This document shows positions 49,996 through 58,667 of a stretch of 64,000 bases of DNA, one piece after another. The notes below the pieces were generated by a model that was not told the DNA's origin, searched no databases, and was given only the letters and a program-made list of their open reading frames with translations. The first letter of the stretch is position 1; every line of letters starts with the position of its first letter. This DNA is from Gemmatimonadaceae bacterium. Lineage in GTDB: Bacteria; Gemmatimonadota; Gemmatimonadetes; Gemmatimonadales; Gemmatimonadaceae. The DNA lies in the NCBI GenBank assembly GCA_035606695.1, contig DATNEW010000050.1, positions 1 through 64,000 on the forward strand. Direction: 5' to 3'. A program made the position numbers and the translations under genes.

Positions 49996-50391
49996 GTGAC
50001 GACGCATGCGAAGGGAACGTTCGACGTGCAGCTCCACGCACTCGCGATGGAAGACATCGCGAACGACGCGATGCTTGGCCGCATGTCGAGCGACAAACAG
50101 CTACACGGCGATCTGACCGGTACGACGCAGGGCCAGATGCTCACCGTCGGCACGACGACGAGCGGCTCGCAGGTGTATGTCGCCGTCGAGCGCGTGACCG
50201 CGACACTCGGCGGCAAGCACGGAACGTTCGCGCTGCATCATCGCGGCGTGATGAATCGCGGAAAGGCGACTTTAGAGATTAGTGTCGTGCCGGATTCTGG
50301 CACCGGTGAACTGGCCGGGATTACCGGCACGCTCGCGATCGACGTGAAGGACGGCGAGCACCTGTATGATTTCGAATACACGCTGCCCTGA
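49996..50391 (+). CDS. DUF3224-family protein, copy 2 (after dnaE2)
   Basis: 131 residues from GTG 49996 with AGGAGA 8 nt upstream. DUF3224 pattern: 'KGTFDVQLHALAMEDIANDAMLGRMSSDKQLHGDLTGTTQGQML', 'SQVYVAVERVTATLGGKHGTFALHHRGVMNRG' and 'PDSGTGELAGITGTLAIDVKDGEHLYDFEYTLP', the C-terminal 'SGTGEL.GI.G...I....G.H.Y.FEY.L' being the most characteristic of the family. Diverges from the copy before dnaE2 but shares the barrel layout. Function unknown. Confidence 0.9.
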   Translation: MTTHAKGTFDVQLHALAMEDIANDAMLGRMSSDKQLHGDLTGTTQGQMLTVGTTTSGSQVYVAVERVTATLGGKHGTFALHHRGVMNRGKATLEISVVPDSGTGELAGITGTLAIDVKDGEHLYDFEYTLP

Positions 50392-50462
50392 GATACAAAA
50401 CGGCAGCGCTGTTGCGCCGCCGTTCTCGCGGTCGCGTCTCGCGGCGTGACGCGGCAACCCAC

Positions 50463-53174
50463 TCAATCCGAGCGAAGCGATACGCTCGGATCCGCTCGCA
50501 CCGCTCGCGCGGCGGGAATCACGCTCGCGAGCACCGCCGCGACGAGCATCGTCGCACCGACAAGCGCATATGTCGTCGCATCGACCGCCGACTGCCTGAA
50601 CAAGAGCGGCTGCACGCGGGGCGCAAGCATCCACGCCGCGGCGAGGCCAATCGCAATGGCGGCCGCGATCGGACGAATCCCCTGCAGTACCACGAGACGC
50701 ACGACGTCGCTGCCGCGTGCGCCGAGTGCGACGCGCACACCCATTTCGTGCATTCGTTGCGCCACGGAGTAGCTCACGACGCCGTACAATCCAACAATCG
50801 CCACCGCCAACGCCAATCCTCCAAAGGCCACGAACAGCGTCGCACCCAATCGCCAGGATCGACTTTGATCGTCGACCGCGGCCTGGAGCGGTCGCACGAC
50901 GACAAACCCATCACCCGGCATGGCTCGCGTCACGCCGCGACGTATGCGCTCGAGGTCGCCGCGCACGTCGGCGTGTGCCATGCGCACGTACATCGTCGAC
51001 ACCTGGTGCGGCGCGACCTGATCGACGGGCAGATAATACATGAAGCGCGGATCGTCCGAGATGTTCTGCTGCGCGGTATTTTCGGCGATGCCGATCACGG
51101 TCGTGCACGGCGCGGTGGCGGCCTTGGGGTGGGCCCCGATTCCAACGCGCATGCATTGGCCGAGTGCGTCGCGACCCGGCCAGAGCGCGCGCGCCATGGC
51201 ATCGCTCACCACGGCGACGAGCGGCCTGCCGTCGCGATCGCCCTCCGTGAACGCACGCCCGCGCAAGAGACGCGTCTGCATGACGCGAAAATACTCCGGC
51301 GACGTGATCTGCATGTTGAATCGCCCCAGCGCTTCGACGGAATCGATGCCCTCGACGAGCACCTGAGCGGTGTTGGTTCCAAACAGCATGCTATTCACGC
51401 GCGCCGCGCTGACGACGCCAGGCAGCGCTTGTACCTGCGCGAGCAGCCGGTGCCGAACGAGCACCGACGCCGCGCTGTCCATCGAGTAACCGCGAAAGTC
51501 GGGCACCACTTCGATCACCGGCCGCGCATCGTACCCGAGCGGCACGGCGCGCGCGTTGGCGAAGCTCCGCACGAAGAGTCCTGCGCCGACGAGCAGCACC
51601 ACCGACAATGCGCCCTGAGCGACGACCAGCATCGTCCGCATGCGAGATCTCTGAACGGTTCCTTCTCGCGCCCCCGCTTTGAGCGTCGCCGCCAAATCAG
51701 TCCGCGCGGCCGCGAGCGCCGGGCCGATCGCCGTCAACAGCGCGGCGAGGGTGGCGCATCCGAACGCGACGGCCAGCGTTCGCCAATCAGTCGCGACGTT
51801 GAACGGTGCATTCTGCGGCAGCAACATCGTTCGGATGACCGCCCCGCCCCACTGGGCCACGGCGACGCCCGCCACGGCCCCCAACACAGCGAGCAGCATG
51901 GCCTCGGTAAGGAACTGCGCGATCAATCGGCCGCGCCCGACGCCAAGCGCAAGGCGCACCGTGATCTCGCGACGTCGACGAATGACTCTGGCGATCATCA
52001 GGTTCGCGACGTTCGCGCACGCGATGACGAGCACGATGATCGCCACGCCCATCACCCAAAGGAGGACGCGTGACTCGGGTCCGGCGTCAGGACCGGCCGC
52101 AAGGTTGACGGGACCGGCGATCGCGATCGGATGCGCCAGCGAGTCGGCCAGCACACGAGGATTCAACGCCCGCGACGCGGCGCGACTTCTCCGGTACGCA
52201 ACCGTGAGCTCGTCGGACGCCGCCCGGACGCTCACGCCGGCCCTGCGCCGCACCAACATCTGTACCCAATCCCAGTTGTAATCGCGGCGGAACGACTCGA
52301 CGCTCCACGACCCGAGATTTGGCGGAATGGTCGTGAGCGGCACGAAAATGTCAGGTGCCGCGCCTTCGGTGGTGCCCACGAAGTCGCTCGGCGCGACGCC
52401 GATGATCGTGTAGTCGATCACCCCGATCTTGAGGTGCCGGCCCACCACGTTCGCCGAATTGAATTCGGTCGCCCACAGTTGGTGGCTCAAGACCGCGACG
52501 GGAACTCCCGTCGCTCCCGAGTCTTCCGCCGCGACGAAGTAGCGGCCGAGCACGGGCGGCGCATTAAAGAAGTTGAAAAACGACGGTGTGACGCCGACGA
52601 CCTTCCGCACCGTGGACGCGTCGCCGCTGCCGACGGCGAAGCGCCACTCGGAGTACGCGGCGACGCCCGCGACGCTGTGCGAGGCGGCCAGGAGATCCTG
52701 GTAGCGGAGGTAGGGGAAGATGGGGTTCGCGCTGGTATGGCCGCGGTACGTCGTCTGGAGATAGACGCGATTGACCGTTGCCGGGGACTCGAGGTACGCC
52801 GGCGGCCGCAGCATCAGGCGATCGATGACGGCGAACATCGCGGCGTTGGCCCCGATGCCGAGTGCGAAGGTCAGAATCACCGTGGTCGCGAAACCGGGGG
52901 CGCGGCGAATACCGCGAACCGCGTAGTTGAGATCCTGAACGACCGTCTCGATCGCGGGCACGGTCCACGCATCCCGGCTTTCTTCGCGAAGCGCGCCGGC
53001 GTGGCCGACCTGTCGTCGCGCGGTCGCGAGTGCATCGGCCGGGGACATTCCGCCCAGCTCGAGATCGCGTACGAGCAGCCGCACATGCTCCTCGAGCTCG
53101 TCGTCGAGCTCGCGGAGCAGCGCATCGCGCCGGCGCCACGCCACGATGCGCCCGATCAGTTCGCGCCACGTCAT
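50463..53174 (-). CDS. ADOP-type orphan ABC permease (MacB/FtsX-like), cassette 2
   Basis: 903 residues. The permease prefix 'LLRELDDELEEHVRLLVRDLELGGMSPADALATARRQVG' lies within residues 19-60, then TM1 near 95-120 (TVILTFALGIGANAAMFAVIDRL), MacB periplasmic core, an FtsX domain near 380-460 ('RVLLWVMGVAIIVLVIACANVANLMIARVIRRRREITVRLALG'), a second core and a final FtsX domain ending in 'ARAVRADPSVSLRSD'. No ATPase neighbour. Preceded on its strand by a PadR gene 7 nt away. The pairing repeats cassette 1; sequence similarity between cassettes is moderate by eye. Confidence 0.9.
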   Translation of the reverse strand: MTWRELIGRIVAWRRRDALLRELDDELEEHVRLLVRDLELGGMSPADALATARRQVGHAGALREESRDAWTVPAIETVVQDLNYAVRGIRRAPGFATTVILTFALGIGANAAMFAVIDRLMLRPPAYLESPATVNRVYLQTTYRGHTSANPIFPYLRYQDLLAASHSVAGVAAYSEWRFAVGSGDASTVRKVVGVTPSFFNFFNAPPVLGRYFVAAEDSGATGVPVAVLSHQLWATEFNSANVVGRHLKIGVIDYTIIGVAPSDFVGTTEGAAPDIFVPLTTIPPNLGSWSVESFRRDYNWDWVQMLVRRRAGVSVRAASDELTVAYRRSRAASRALNPRVLADSLAHPIAIAGPVNLAAGPDAGPESRVLLWVMGVAIIVLVIACANVANLMIARVIRRRREITVRLALGVGRGRLIAQFLTEAMLLAVLGAVAGVAVAQWGGAVIRTMLLPQNAPFNVATDWRTLAVAFGCATLAALLTAIGPALAAARTDLAATLKAGAREGTVQRSRMRTMLVVAQGALSVVLLVGAGLFVRSFANARAVPLGYDARPVIEVVPDFRGYSMDSAASVLVRHRLLAQVQALPGVVSAARVNSMLFGTNTAQVLVEGIDSVEALGRFNMQITSPEYFRVMQTRLLRGRAFTEGDRDGRPLVAVVSDAMARALWPGRDALGQCMRVGIGAHPKAATAPCTTVIGIAENTAQQNISDDPRFMYYLPVDQVAPHQVSTMYVRMAHADVRGDLERIRRGVTRAMPGDGFVVVRPLQAAVDDQSRSWRLGATLFVAFGGLALAVAIVGLYGVVSYSVAQRMHEMGVRVALGARGSDVVRLVVLQGIRPIAAAIAIGLAAAWMLAPRVQPLLFRQSAVDATTYALVGATMLVAAVLASVIPAARAVRADPSVSLRSD

Positions 53175-53181
53175 GGGAGTG

Positions 53182-53517
53182 TCATCGTTCCGACCCGCGC
53201 AGCACGCGCGCCGTGACCGCCACGGATTGCTTGAACACTTCCTCCTCTTCCGAGAGCTGGCGCCGGCCCGCGGTGGTGAGCCGGTAGTAGCGCGCCTGCC
53301 GTCCGGTCGGCGTGCGTTTGATCTCGGACGTCACCCAGCCCTTCACCTGCATGCGCTTGAGCGCCGGATAGAGCGAGCCTTCCTCGATGCGAAGCGCGTC
53401 GTTCGACAGACGGTGGATGTGCTGCGCGACGCTGTAGCCGTGCATCGGCCCCAGCGACAGGGTTTTGAGGATCAGCAGGTCGAGCGTGCCGGCGAGCAGG
53501 CGCGGGGATTCTGGCAT
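53182..53517 (-). CDS. PadR-family transcriptional regulator, cassette 2
   Basis: 111 residues from ATG 53517. PadR domain: 'LLAGTLDLLILKTLSLGPMHGYSVAQHIHRLS', 'RIEEGSLYPALKRMQVKGWV', 'IKRTPTGRQARYYRLTTAGRRQLSEEEE'. A longer frame would start within the divergent promoter region and is rejected. An inverted repeat lies 6 nt behind its start (53524-53550). Controls its own operon with the ADOP permease, by analogy with cassette 1. Diverges from the PadR of cassette 3. Confidence 0.93.
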   Translation of the reverse strand: MPESPRLLAGTLDLLILKTLSLGPMHGYSVAQHIHRLSNDALRIEEGSLYPALKRMQVKGWVTSEIKRTPTGRQARYYRLTTAGRRQLSEEEEVFKQSVAVTARVLRGSER

Positions 53518-53523
53518 CGGATC

Positions 53524-53550
53524 TCTATACTGTTCACATCTATGTATAGA
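53524..53550. promoter_or_regulatory. Inverted repeat TCTATAC-N13-GTATAGA; candidate operator of PadR cassette 2
   Basis: Arms TCTATAC (53524-53530) and GTATAGA (53544-53550) in an AT-rich patch between the divergent padR genes, closest to the minus-strand one. PadR family sites commonly have such ATAC/GTAT half-sites 10-14 nt apart; binding is inferred. Confidence 0.55.
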
Positions 53551-53598
53551 CCTGACACTGCCGTCGGCGCAAGGGCCCGCGAACGCTCCTATTGACAT

Positions 53599-53640
53599 TC
53601 GGGAGGAGCGGTATCATGTTCCTCCCGACATCCGGGAGGA
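53599..53640. promoter_or_regulatory. Three half-sites TCCGGGAGGA-type before the plus-strand padR; candidate operator overlapping its ribosome binding site
   Basis: TCGGGAGGA (53599-53607) and its inverse TCCTCCCGA (53620-53628), then TCCGGGAGGA (53631-53640). The last copy contains the ribosome binding site, 5 nt before the GTG start. The first and third form a 33-bp-spaced direct repeat, ACAT.CGGGAGGA. A regulator bound here could also block ribosome loading, or the inverse copy could base-pair with and hide the ribosome site in mRNA. Confidence 0.65.
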
Positions 53641-53644
53641 ACGC

Positions 53645-53983
53645 GTGGCCAAGCCCGCCGCCAACGAACAGGTTCTGCAAGGCACCTTGGACCTGCTCAT
53701 TCTCAAGACGCTCTCGCTCGCGCCGATGCACGGCTGGGGACTCACCCACCGCATCGAACAGCTTTCCCGCGACGCCCTGCAGGTCGGCCAGGGTTCCATC
53801 TACCCCGCCCTCGTCCGGCTCGAGCAGCGCGGGTGGATCGACACCGAGTGGCGCATCACCGAGAACAGCCGCCGCGCCAAGTACTATCGGCTCACCGCGG
53901 CGGGACGGCGCGCGCTGGGGCAGGAGCGCGCGTCCTGGGATCGCTTCGTTACCGCCGTCGCGCTCGTGCTCGCCGCGGAGTGA
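53645..53983 (+). CDS. PadR-family transcriptional regulator, cassette 3
   Basis: 112 residues from GTG 53645, preceded by GGGAGGA. PadR domain: 'VLQGTLDLLILKTLSLAPMHGWGLTHRIEQLS', 'QVGQGSIYPALVRLEQRGWI', 'WRITENSRRAKYYRLTAAGRRALGQE'. Shares its key phrases with the other two PadR proteins (LLILKTLSL, YPAL.R, RRAKYYRLTAAGRR). The permease ATG follows 4 nt after its stop. It should repress its own operon through the three-half-site region. Confidence 0.93.
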   Translation: MAKPAANEQVLQGTLDLLILKTLSLAPMHGWGLTHRIEQLSRDALQVGQGSIYPALVRLEQRGWIDTEWRITENSRRAKYYRLTAAGRRALGQERASWDRFVTAVALVLAAE

Positions 53984-53987
53984 CGAC

Positions 53988-56690
53988 ATGATACTGACCC
54001 GCGTGCGTGCCGCGCTCATTCGCGCCCGAGAAATGTTCCGCCGCCGCTCCCGCGTTGCGACGGAACAGGACGAGGAATTTTCCTTTCATCTCGACATGGA
54101 AACGGCGGAGAACGTTCGCCGAGGAATGAGCGAAGCTGACGCTCGGCGGGCCGCACTGCTCCGCTTCGGCGGTACGCAGCGCTTCCGCGAGGAAACGAGC
54201 GACGCGCGCGGAGTCGTCGCACTCGACCATCTCGCGCGCGACGCACGCTTCGCGCTTCGGCGCCTCCGTCGCGCGCCGGCATTCACCATCGGCGTCGTCG
54301 CGACGCTCGGCATCGGAATCGGCGCGGCGGCCGGCATCGGCGCCATCGTGTACGGTGTGCTGTTGCGCGACTTGCCGTATCGCGACCCCGATCGCCTCGT
54401 GCGCGTGAGCTTCCATACGGACGCCATCGCCGGATCGGGCGATCTGAATTCGGCGGCCACGGTTTTCCATTTCATGAAGAGCGCGCACTCGTTCACCGAG
54501 CTTGGCGCGTATTTCACCAACGACAGCTTCATCCTCACGGACGGCGACACGCCCGAGCGTGTCACCGTCGCCCTGATGACCCCGAGTGTGTTCACGCTGC
54601 TCGGTGTGCGCCCAGTCCTTGGCCAGCTGTTCCTACCAAGCGACACGTCGTGGTACGGCGAACGCCTGCTTCCCATTCTCATTTCACAGGAGCTCTGGGA
54701 ACGACGTTATGGTGCTGACCCGAAAATCATCGGACGGCGTGTCGACATCAACCGCGGAGAGCGAATGGTCATTGGCGTGCTACCGCGCACGTTCGATTTT
54801 CCGTCGCCATCCGTGAGCGTTTACTATCCCGCGCCGATTCCGGTGCGCCGACCCGACATCACGGTGCGCGGATTGACCGTTGTCGGCCGCTTGCGAGACG
54901 GCGTCGATCTGCGCGCCGCCGAGGCGGAATTGAACGCGCTCGTTCCGACACTCGCCATTCGCTTCCCGACGATCACCGCGGAGCAGCTCCGACAGAGCCA
55001 CGCTCGTGTTTCGGTGGCGTCGCTCAAGGCGGCGACTGTTGGGCCCGTGCGAGCGCAACTCGTTCTGCTCGGCTGTCTCGTCGCTGTCGTCCTGCTCGTT
55101 GCGACGACGAACGTGGTCAATCTGTTCCTGCTGCGAACAGAGCGCTCCGCTTTGGAAATCGCCATCGCGCTCTCGCTCGGCGCCACGCGTGTGGCGCTCG
55201 CGCAGAGGTTCATCATCGAAGGAGTGGTGCTTGGGCTCGCGTCGGCCGTTGTCGCGCTTCCCATAGCCGTGCTGGCGTTGTCGACCAAGTTCGGCTTCAC
55301 CGATCGCGAGATTCCGCGCCTTCACGAAGTCACTTTCACGACGGGCACGATGGGTTTGGTCGTCGCCGGCGCCACGCTGATTGGCGGCATCGTTGGTTTT
55401 ACCGCGATGACCCGCGCGGGTTTCGCAGGTTTGGTGGATCGCCTGCGCGCGTCGCGATCGACATCAAGCCGGGCGTGGCGGCGCGCGCAGAGTGGTCTCG
55501 TGACATTTCAGGTCGCGATCGCGCTGGTGCTGCTCGTCGCCGCGGCGCTACTCGGCCGCAGCTTCTGGAATCTGCGCAACGCGAAGATCGGGTTCAAACC
55601 CGAGCACGCTATGACCTTCCAGGTGTCGTTGCCCTGGGATGGGTACACGTCCTATGGCGCGGACGCGGCGTTTCACGCGAAAGTGCTCGATCGCCTGAGC
55701 GCGCTGCCCGGCGTGACGTCGGTCGGCGTTGCGTTGCGGCTTCCGCTCGCGAGCCACGGCGCGCCGTTGCTCGAGTCGCAGCTTCGGCCGAGCGATGATG
55801 TGGCGCGGTCACCGGTGGCGGCATCCGGTAACATGGCGAGTGCCGAATATTTCCACACGATGGGAATTCCGCTGCTCGCCGGACGCAGCTTCCGGTCCGG
55901 CGACCTGCGGGGCGCGCCGGCGGTGGTCCTGAGTGCGCGCGTTGCGATGAGTCTTTTCGGAACGACGGACGTCGTTGGCCGGCGTATCACGAGAACGCGC
56001 GAGAATGAGCCACCGTCGATATTCACGATCGTTGGCGTGGTCGGTGACGTCCACTGGGAGCGTATCGAGGACGGCTATGTGCCGACGGTGTATTTCCCAC
56101 TCCTGCGCGACGGCGACGGTCTCCCGCCCGACAATCACGCCGTGCCATTCCGCCCGCAGGACGTGCAATATGCGATACACGGGACACGACTTCCGAGCGC
56201 GTCGGATCTTCAGGAAATGCTCAAGCAGCTGGACCGCCGCGTACCTGCATCGAGAGTCAGCTCGCTTGGCGCTTTGGTCGATGATGCGACGGCACGGGTG
56301 CGACTCACGATGCTGCTCATCGCGTTCGCCGGCGCCGCCGCGTTGTTGCTTGGCGTGATCGGCGTGTATAGCGTGGTGTCGTATGCGGCGAGCGGGCGCG
56401 TGCGAGAGTTTGGAATTCGTCTTGCGCTCGGTGCTGCGCCGTCGCGCGTCGCCGGCCTGGTCCTGAATGACGGAGTCAAGCTCGTTGCGATCGGCACCTG
56501 CATCGGCGTCGTCGTCGCGCTCGGCACGACGAGATTCTTGCGCACGCTCTTGTATGAGGTCAGGCCGAACAGCATCGCGGAGCTCGGCGGCGCCACGGCG
56601 GTACTCGTGATGGTGACGCTCGTTGCGACGTTCGTTCCGGCGCGGAGAGCGGCGCGGACGCATCCGGCGCTCGTGCTGCGCGGCGAGTAG
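53988..56690 (+). CDS. ADOP-type orphan ABC permease (MacB/FtsX-like), cassette 3
   Basis: 900 residues from ATG 53988 with the prefix 'QDEEFSFHLDMETAENVRRGMSEADARRAALLRFGG' (within about 28-63), TM1 near 97-120 ('FTIGVVATLGIGIGAAAGIGAIVYGVLL'), MacB core, FtsX segment 'AQLVLLGCLVAVVLLVATTNVVNLFLLRTERSALEIAIALSLGATR', and a final FtsX domain ending 'VPARRAARTHPALVLRGE'. Divergent from cassette 2, with about 127 bp between the two padR starts. No ATPase neighbour. Substrate unknown. Confidence 0.9.
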   Translation: MILTRVRAALIRAREMFRRRSRVATEQDEEFSFHLDMETAENVRRGMSEADARRAALLRFGGTQRFREETSDARGVVALDHLARDARFALRRLRRAPAFTIGVVATLGIGIGAAAGIGAIVYGVLLRDLPYRDPDRLVRVSFHTDAIAGSGDLNSAATVFHFMKSAHSFTELGAYFTNDSFILTDGDTPERVTVALMTPSVFTLLGVRPVLGQLFLPSDTSWYGERLLPILISQELWERRYGADPKIIGRRVDINRGERMVIGVLPRTFDFPSPSVSVYYPAPIPVRRPDITVRGLTVVGRLRDGVDLRAAEAELNALVPTLAIRFPTITAEQLRQSHARVSVASLKAATVGPVRAQLVLLGCLVAVVLLVATTNVVNLFLLRTERSALEIAIALSLGATRVALAQRFIIEGVVLGLASAVVALPIAVLALSTKFGFTDREIPRLHEVTFTTGTMGLVVAGATLIGGIVGFTAMTRAGFAGLVDRLRASRSTSSRAWRRAQSGLVTFQVAIALVLLVAAALLGRSFWNLRNAKIGFKPEHAMTFQVSLPWDGYTSYGADAAFHAKVLDRLSALPGVTSVGVALRLPLASHGAPLLESQLRPSDDVARSPVAASGNMASAEYFHTMGIPLLAGRSFRSGDLRGAPAVVLSARVAMSLFGTTDVVGRRITRTRENEPPSIFTIVGVVGDVHWERIEDGYVPTVYFPLLRDGDGLPPDNHAVPFRPQDVQYAIHGTRLPSASDLQEMLKQLDRRVPASRVSSLGALVDDATARVRLTMLLIAFAGAAALLLGVIGVYSVVSYAASGRVREFGIRLALGAAPSRVAGLVLNDGVKLVAIGTCIGVVVALGTTRFLRTLLYEVRPNSIAELGGATAVLVMVTLVATFVPARRAARTHPALVLRGE

Positions 56691-56699
56691 CTTGTCCTC

Positions 56700-56960
56700 A
56701 TGACTGATGCCGAGCTCGCGCTTTGCGATCGTTACATGCCGCTCATCACTGCGGAATACCTTCGCATCGGTTTCACCGAGGACGACTTCCGCTATCTGGG
56801 ATCCGGCGGCGCTCTCACGGAAGAGCGATTCGAGGAAGCGCTGCGCGATCTGCGCTCGACACCGAGTGGGATTGGAGCACAGGGGTACTATGCGCGACAT
56901 GGAATGGACTTCGCGGCGATGAAAGCCGAGGTCGCCGCGCGCATCGCCCGCGAAGGGTGA
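56700..56960 (+). CDS. Small hypothetical protein (86 aa), acidic
   Basis: MTDAELALCDRYMPLITAEY starts the frame, with helices 'TEDDFRYLGSGGALTEERFEEALRDLRSTP' and 'HGMDFAAMKAEVAARIAREG'. No family recognised, no signal peptide. It lies 9 nt after the permease gene and may be on the same transcript. A long bidirectional hairpin follows immediately, so it is a terminal gene of that transcript. Protein-like composition makes it likely real. Confidence 0.6.
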   Translation: MTDAELALCDRYMPLITAEYLRIGFTEDDFRYLGSGGALTEERFEEALRDLRSTPSGIGAQGYYARHGMDFAAMKAEVAARIAREG

Positions 56961-56961
56961 A

Positions 56962-57018
56962 ATCGAGGCGGCGAAGCGCCGCGGCGGCAATACCGTCGCG
57001 GCGCTTCGCCGCCTCGAT
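56962..57018. terminator. Large hairpin between convergent genes; candidate bidirectional terminator
   Basis: Perfect 22-bp arms (56962-56983 and 56997-57018), left arm beginning ATCGAGGCGGCGAAGCGCCG, with a 13-nt loop. It starts 2 nt after the small-gene stop and ends 4 nt before the lipoprotein stop. No T-run follows, so termination may be Rho-assisted or the hairpin may just protect both 3' ends. Confidence 0.75.
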
Positions 57019-57022
57019 CGAA

Positions 57023-57850
57023 TTACTGCACGACCGCGGAAATCGGCGGAGCTTCGTGGCCTGCGGCGTCAACCGCGGTGACGATCACCGCGATGTAGTT
57101 TGCGACGCCGGCGCTCGGCGCCACCGTTGGGTTTTGGTTGACGAGAGGAATGTTCAACGTCTGCGTGTCGGTCGTCGTCGCGATCACGTCGCACTGCGAC
57201 GGCTGCGTGCGGAGGTTCGCCGTGCGGTAACACGCCTGCACTGTGTACGTGACTGTGCCGACGCCGCCGATCGAGGCCGTCCACCGCGCCTCGATGTGAT
57301 CGCCCGCGCTCGTCGCGGTGAGGTTCGAGACTGGCGACGGCGCTTCCTGCACGGTGCCGAACGACAGCGTGGCCGGCGTCGCGAGCGCCGCGTTCGCGCT
57401 GCTCGTCGCGACGAAGGTGGCGATTTCTAGGCTGCCGATCTGATCGCGCGACGGCAAGTATGTGTAGATGTTCACCGTGCTGCCCGGACCGCCACCGTGC
57501 GGATTATTCCCGACAGCCGATGAAACGAGCGTCAGTCTCGCGGGGCCATTGAAGGTCACGGTCGGGGCGAGACGATTACCGGCTTCGCTCGTTGCGACCA
57601 CTTCGATCGTCACCGGCTGGCTCACGAGCACATTGGTGCCTGGAAACAGCGTCGAGGTGACCGTGATCGTCGGTGCGAGGGTCGAAGGTGGTGGCGTGGG
57701 AATGGCCGTGCCGCCACCACCACCGCCGCCACCCTTGGCGAATGACGGTGCGACCGTCGTGGGATTGGTCGGGGAATCCGAGTTCGAGCATCCAGTAGTC
57801 AGAGCGGCGACCGTCATGGCCGCGGCGAGACCGTGCATCCATCTTTTCAT
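57023..57850 (-). CDS. Lipoprotein with Gly-rich linker and fibronectin/Ig-like region
   Basis: 275 residues. Signal MKRWMHGLAAAMTVAALTTGC puts an acylated Cys at 21. A polyglycine stretch (about eight Gly near residues 40-48) and Pro/Thr linker follow, then beta-rich domains: 'VSQPVTIEVVATSEAGNRLAPTVTFNGPARLTLVS' and the FnIII-like 'APSPVSNLTATSAGDHIEARWTASIGGVGTVTYTVQACYRT' (P-x-N-L-x-A-x...W). Surface-exposed in outer or inner membrane, role unknown. Convergent with the small gene across the 22-bp hairpin. Confidence 0.8.
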   Translation of the reverse strand: MKRWMHGLAAAMTVAALTTGCSNSDSPTNPTTVAPSFAKGGGGGGGGTAIPTPPPSTLAPTITVTSTLFPGTNVLVSQPVTIEVVATSEAGNRLAPTVTFNGPARLTLVSSAVGNNPHGGGPGSTVNIYTYLPSRDQIGSLEIATFVATSSANAALATPATLSFGTVQEAPSPVSNLTATSAGDHIEARWTASIGGVGTVTYTVQACYRTANLRTQPSQCDVIATTTDTQTLNIPLVNQNPTVAPSAGVANYIAVIVTAVDAAGHEAPPISAVVQ

Positions 57851-58105
57851 ACTGACCTCGAGTCCTGATGTGGGAGATTCTACTGACGCTGCGGCGCCGG
57901 GGGTGGCGAAGAAGTCGTGTCGTCGAGCGTGAAGTATCCAAGTGCCATGCCCGCCGTTCCCACATCGAAGAGCGTGTCATTTCTCCTATGAAAACGCCTT
58001 CGAGACACAACTCGGCGTGATATCGCGGGAACTTATTTTTTGTAGTAAAGCACTGCGATGCCGCCTCGATTCACTACATCGACTCAATGATCATTGGGAG
58101 CGCGC

Positions 58106-58633
58106 ATGTTCCTGCCTCGTGTATTTGCATCGATGCTCGTTATCTCGTTGTTCTGTGCGGCATGTCACGAAAAAACGGCCGCGGACGACGATCAGGGCGA
58201 TCAACACGTCGTCACGTATGACTCGACGACGATTCGACTGACGACCGGGCGCGACACGCTTCCGCTGCGCGTGCAACTCGCGATGAGCGACACGCAGCAC
58301 ACGATGGGATTGATGCAGCGGCATCACCTGGATGAGAATGCGGGAATGCTGTTCGCGTTCGACTCGACGCAGTCGGCCGACGCGGGCTTCTGGATGTTTC
58401 GCACACTGCTTCCGCTCGACATCGCGTACATCGATTCAGCGGGAGTCATTCGCGCCATTCGCGCCATGACGCCATGCACGGCGATGTTGATCCAGGGCTG
58501 CCCTCCGTACCCGCCCGGCGTTCCGTACCGCTACGCGCTCGAGGTGAACGGCGGCTACTTCCAGCGCCACAATCTGGGTGTCGGTGCACTGGTGCTGATT
58601 CCCGACCTATCGCCGTTTCATCGCGCGAAGTAG
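58106..58633 (+). CDS. DUF192-family lipoprotein
   Basis: About 175 residues from ATG 58106, with 'GGGAG' 7 nt upstream. Signal 'MLVISLFCAAC' gives an acylated Cys near 19. The DUF192 domain: 'LPLRVQLAMSDTQHTMGLMQRHHLDENAGMLFAFDSTQSADAGFWMFRTLLPLDIAYIDSAGVIRAIRAMTPC', where relatives read 'V.V.LA.T...R.+GLM.R..L....GMLF.F......FWM+NT..PLDI.+....G.I......+..' and 'RYALEVNGGYFQRHNLGVGALV'. Function unknown. Gap before it (57851-58105) holds a promoter-like 'TTATTTTTTGTAGTAAAG' region. Confidence 0.87.
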   Translation: MFLPRVFASMLVISLFCAACHEKTAADDDQGDQHVVTYDSTTIRLTTGRDTLPLRVQLAMSDTQHTMGLMQRHHLDENAGMLFAFDSTQSADAGFWMFRTLLPLDIAYIDSAGVIRAIRAMTPCTAMLIQGCPPYPPGVPYRYALEVNGGYFQRHNLGVGALVLIPDLSPFHRAK

Positions 58634-58667
58634 GATCGAGCACACCGCGTTACGGGGAGAGAGAGCG

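Noticed and set aside
50412-52073. 553-residue plus-strand frame opposite the cassette-2 permease
   Set aside because: Arg/His/Asp-rich mirror of the permease with no hydrophobic or catalytic pattern.
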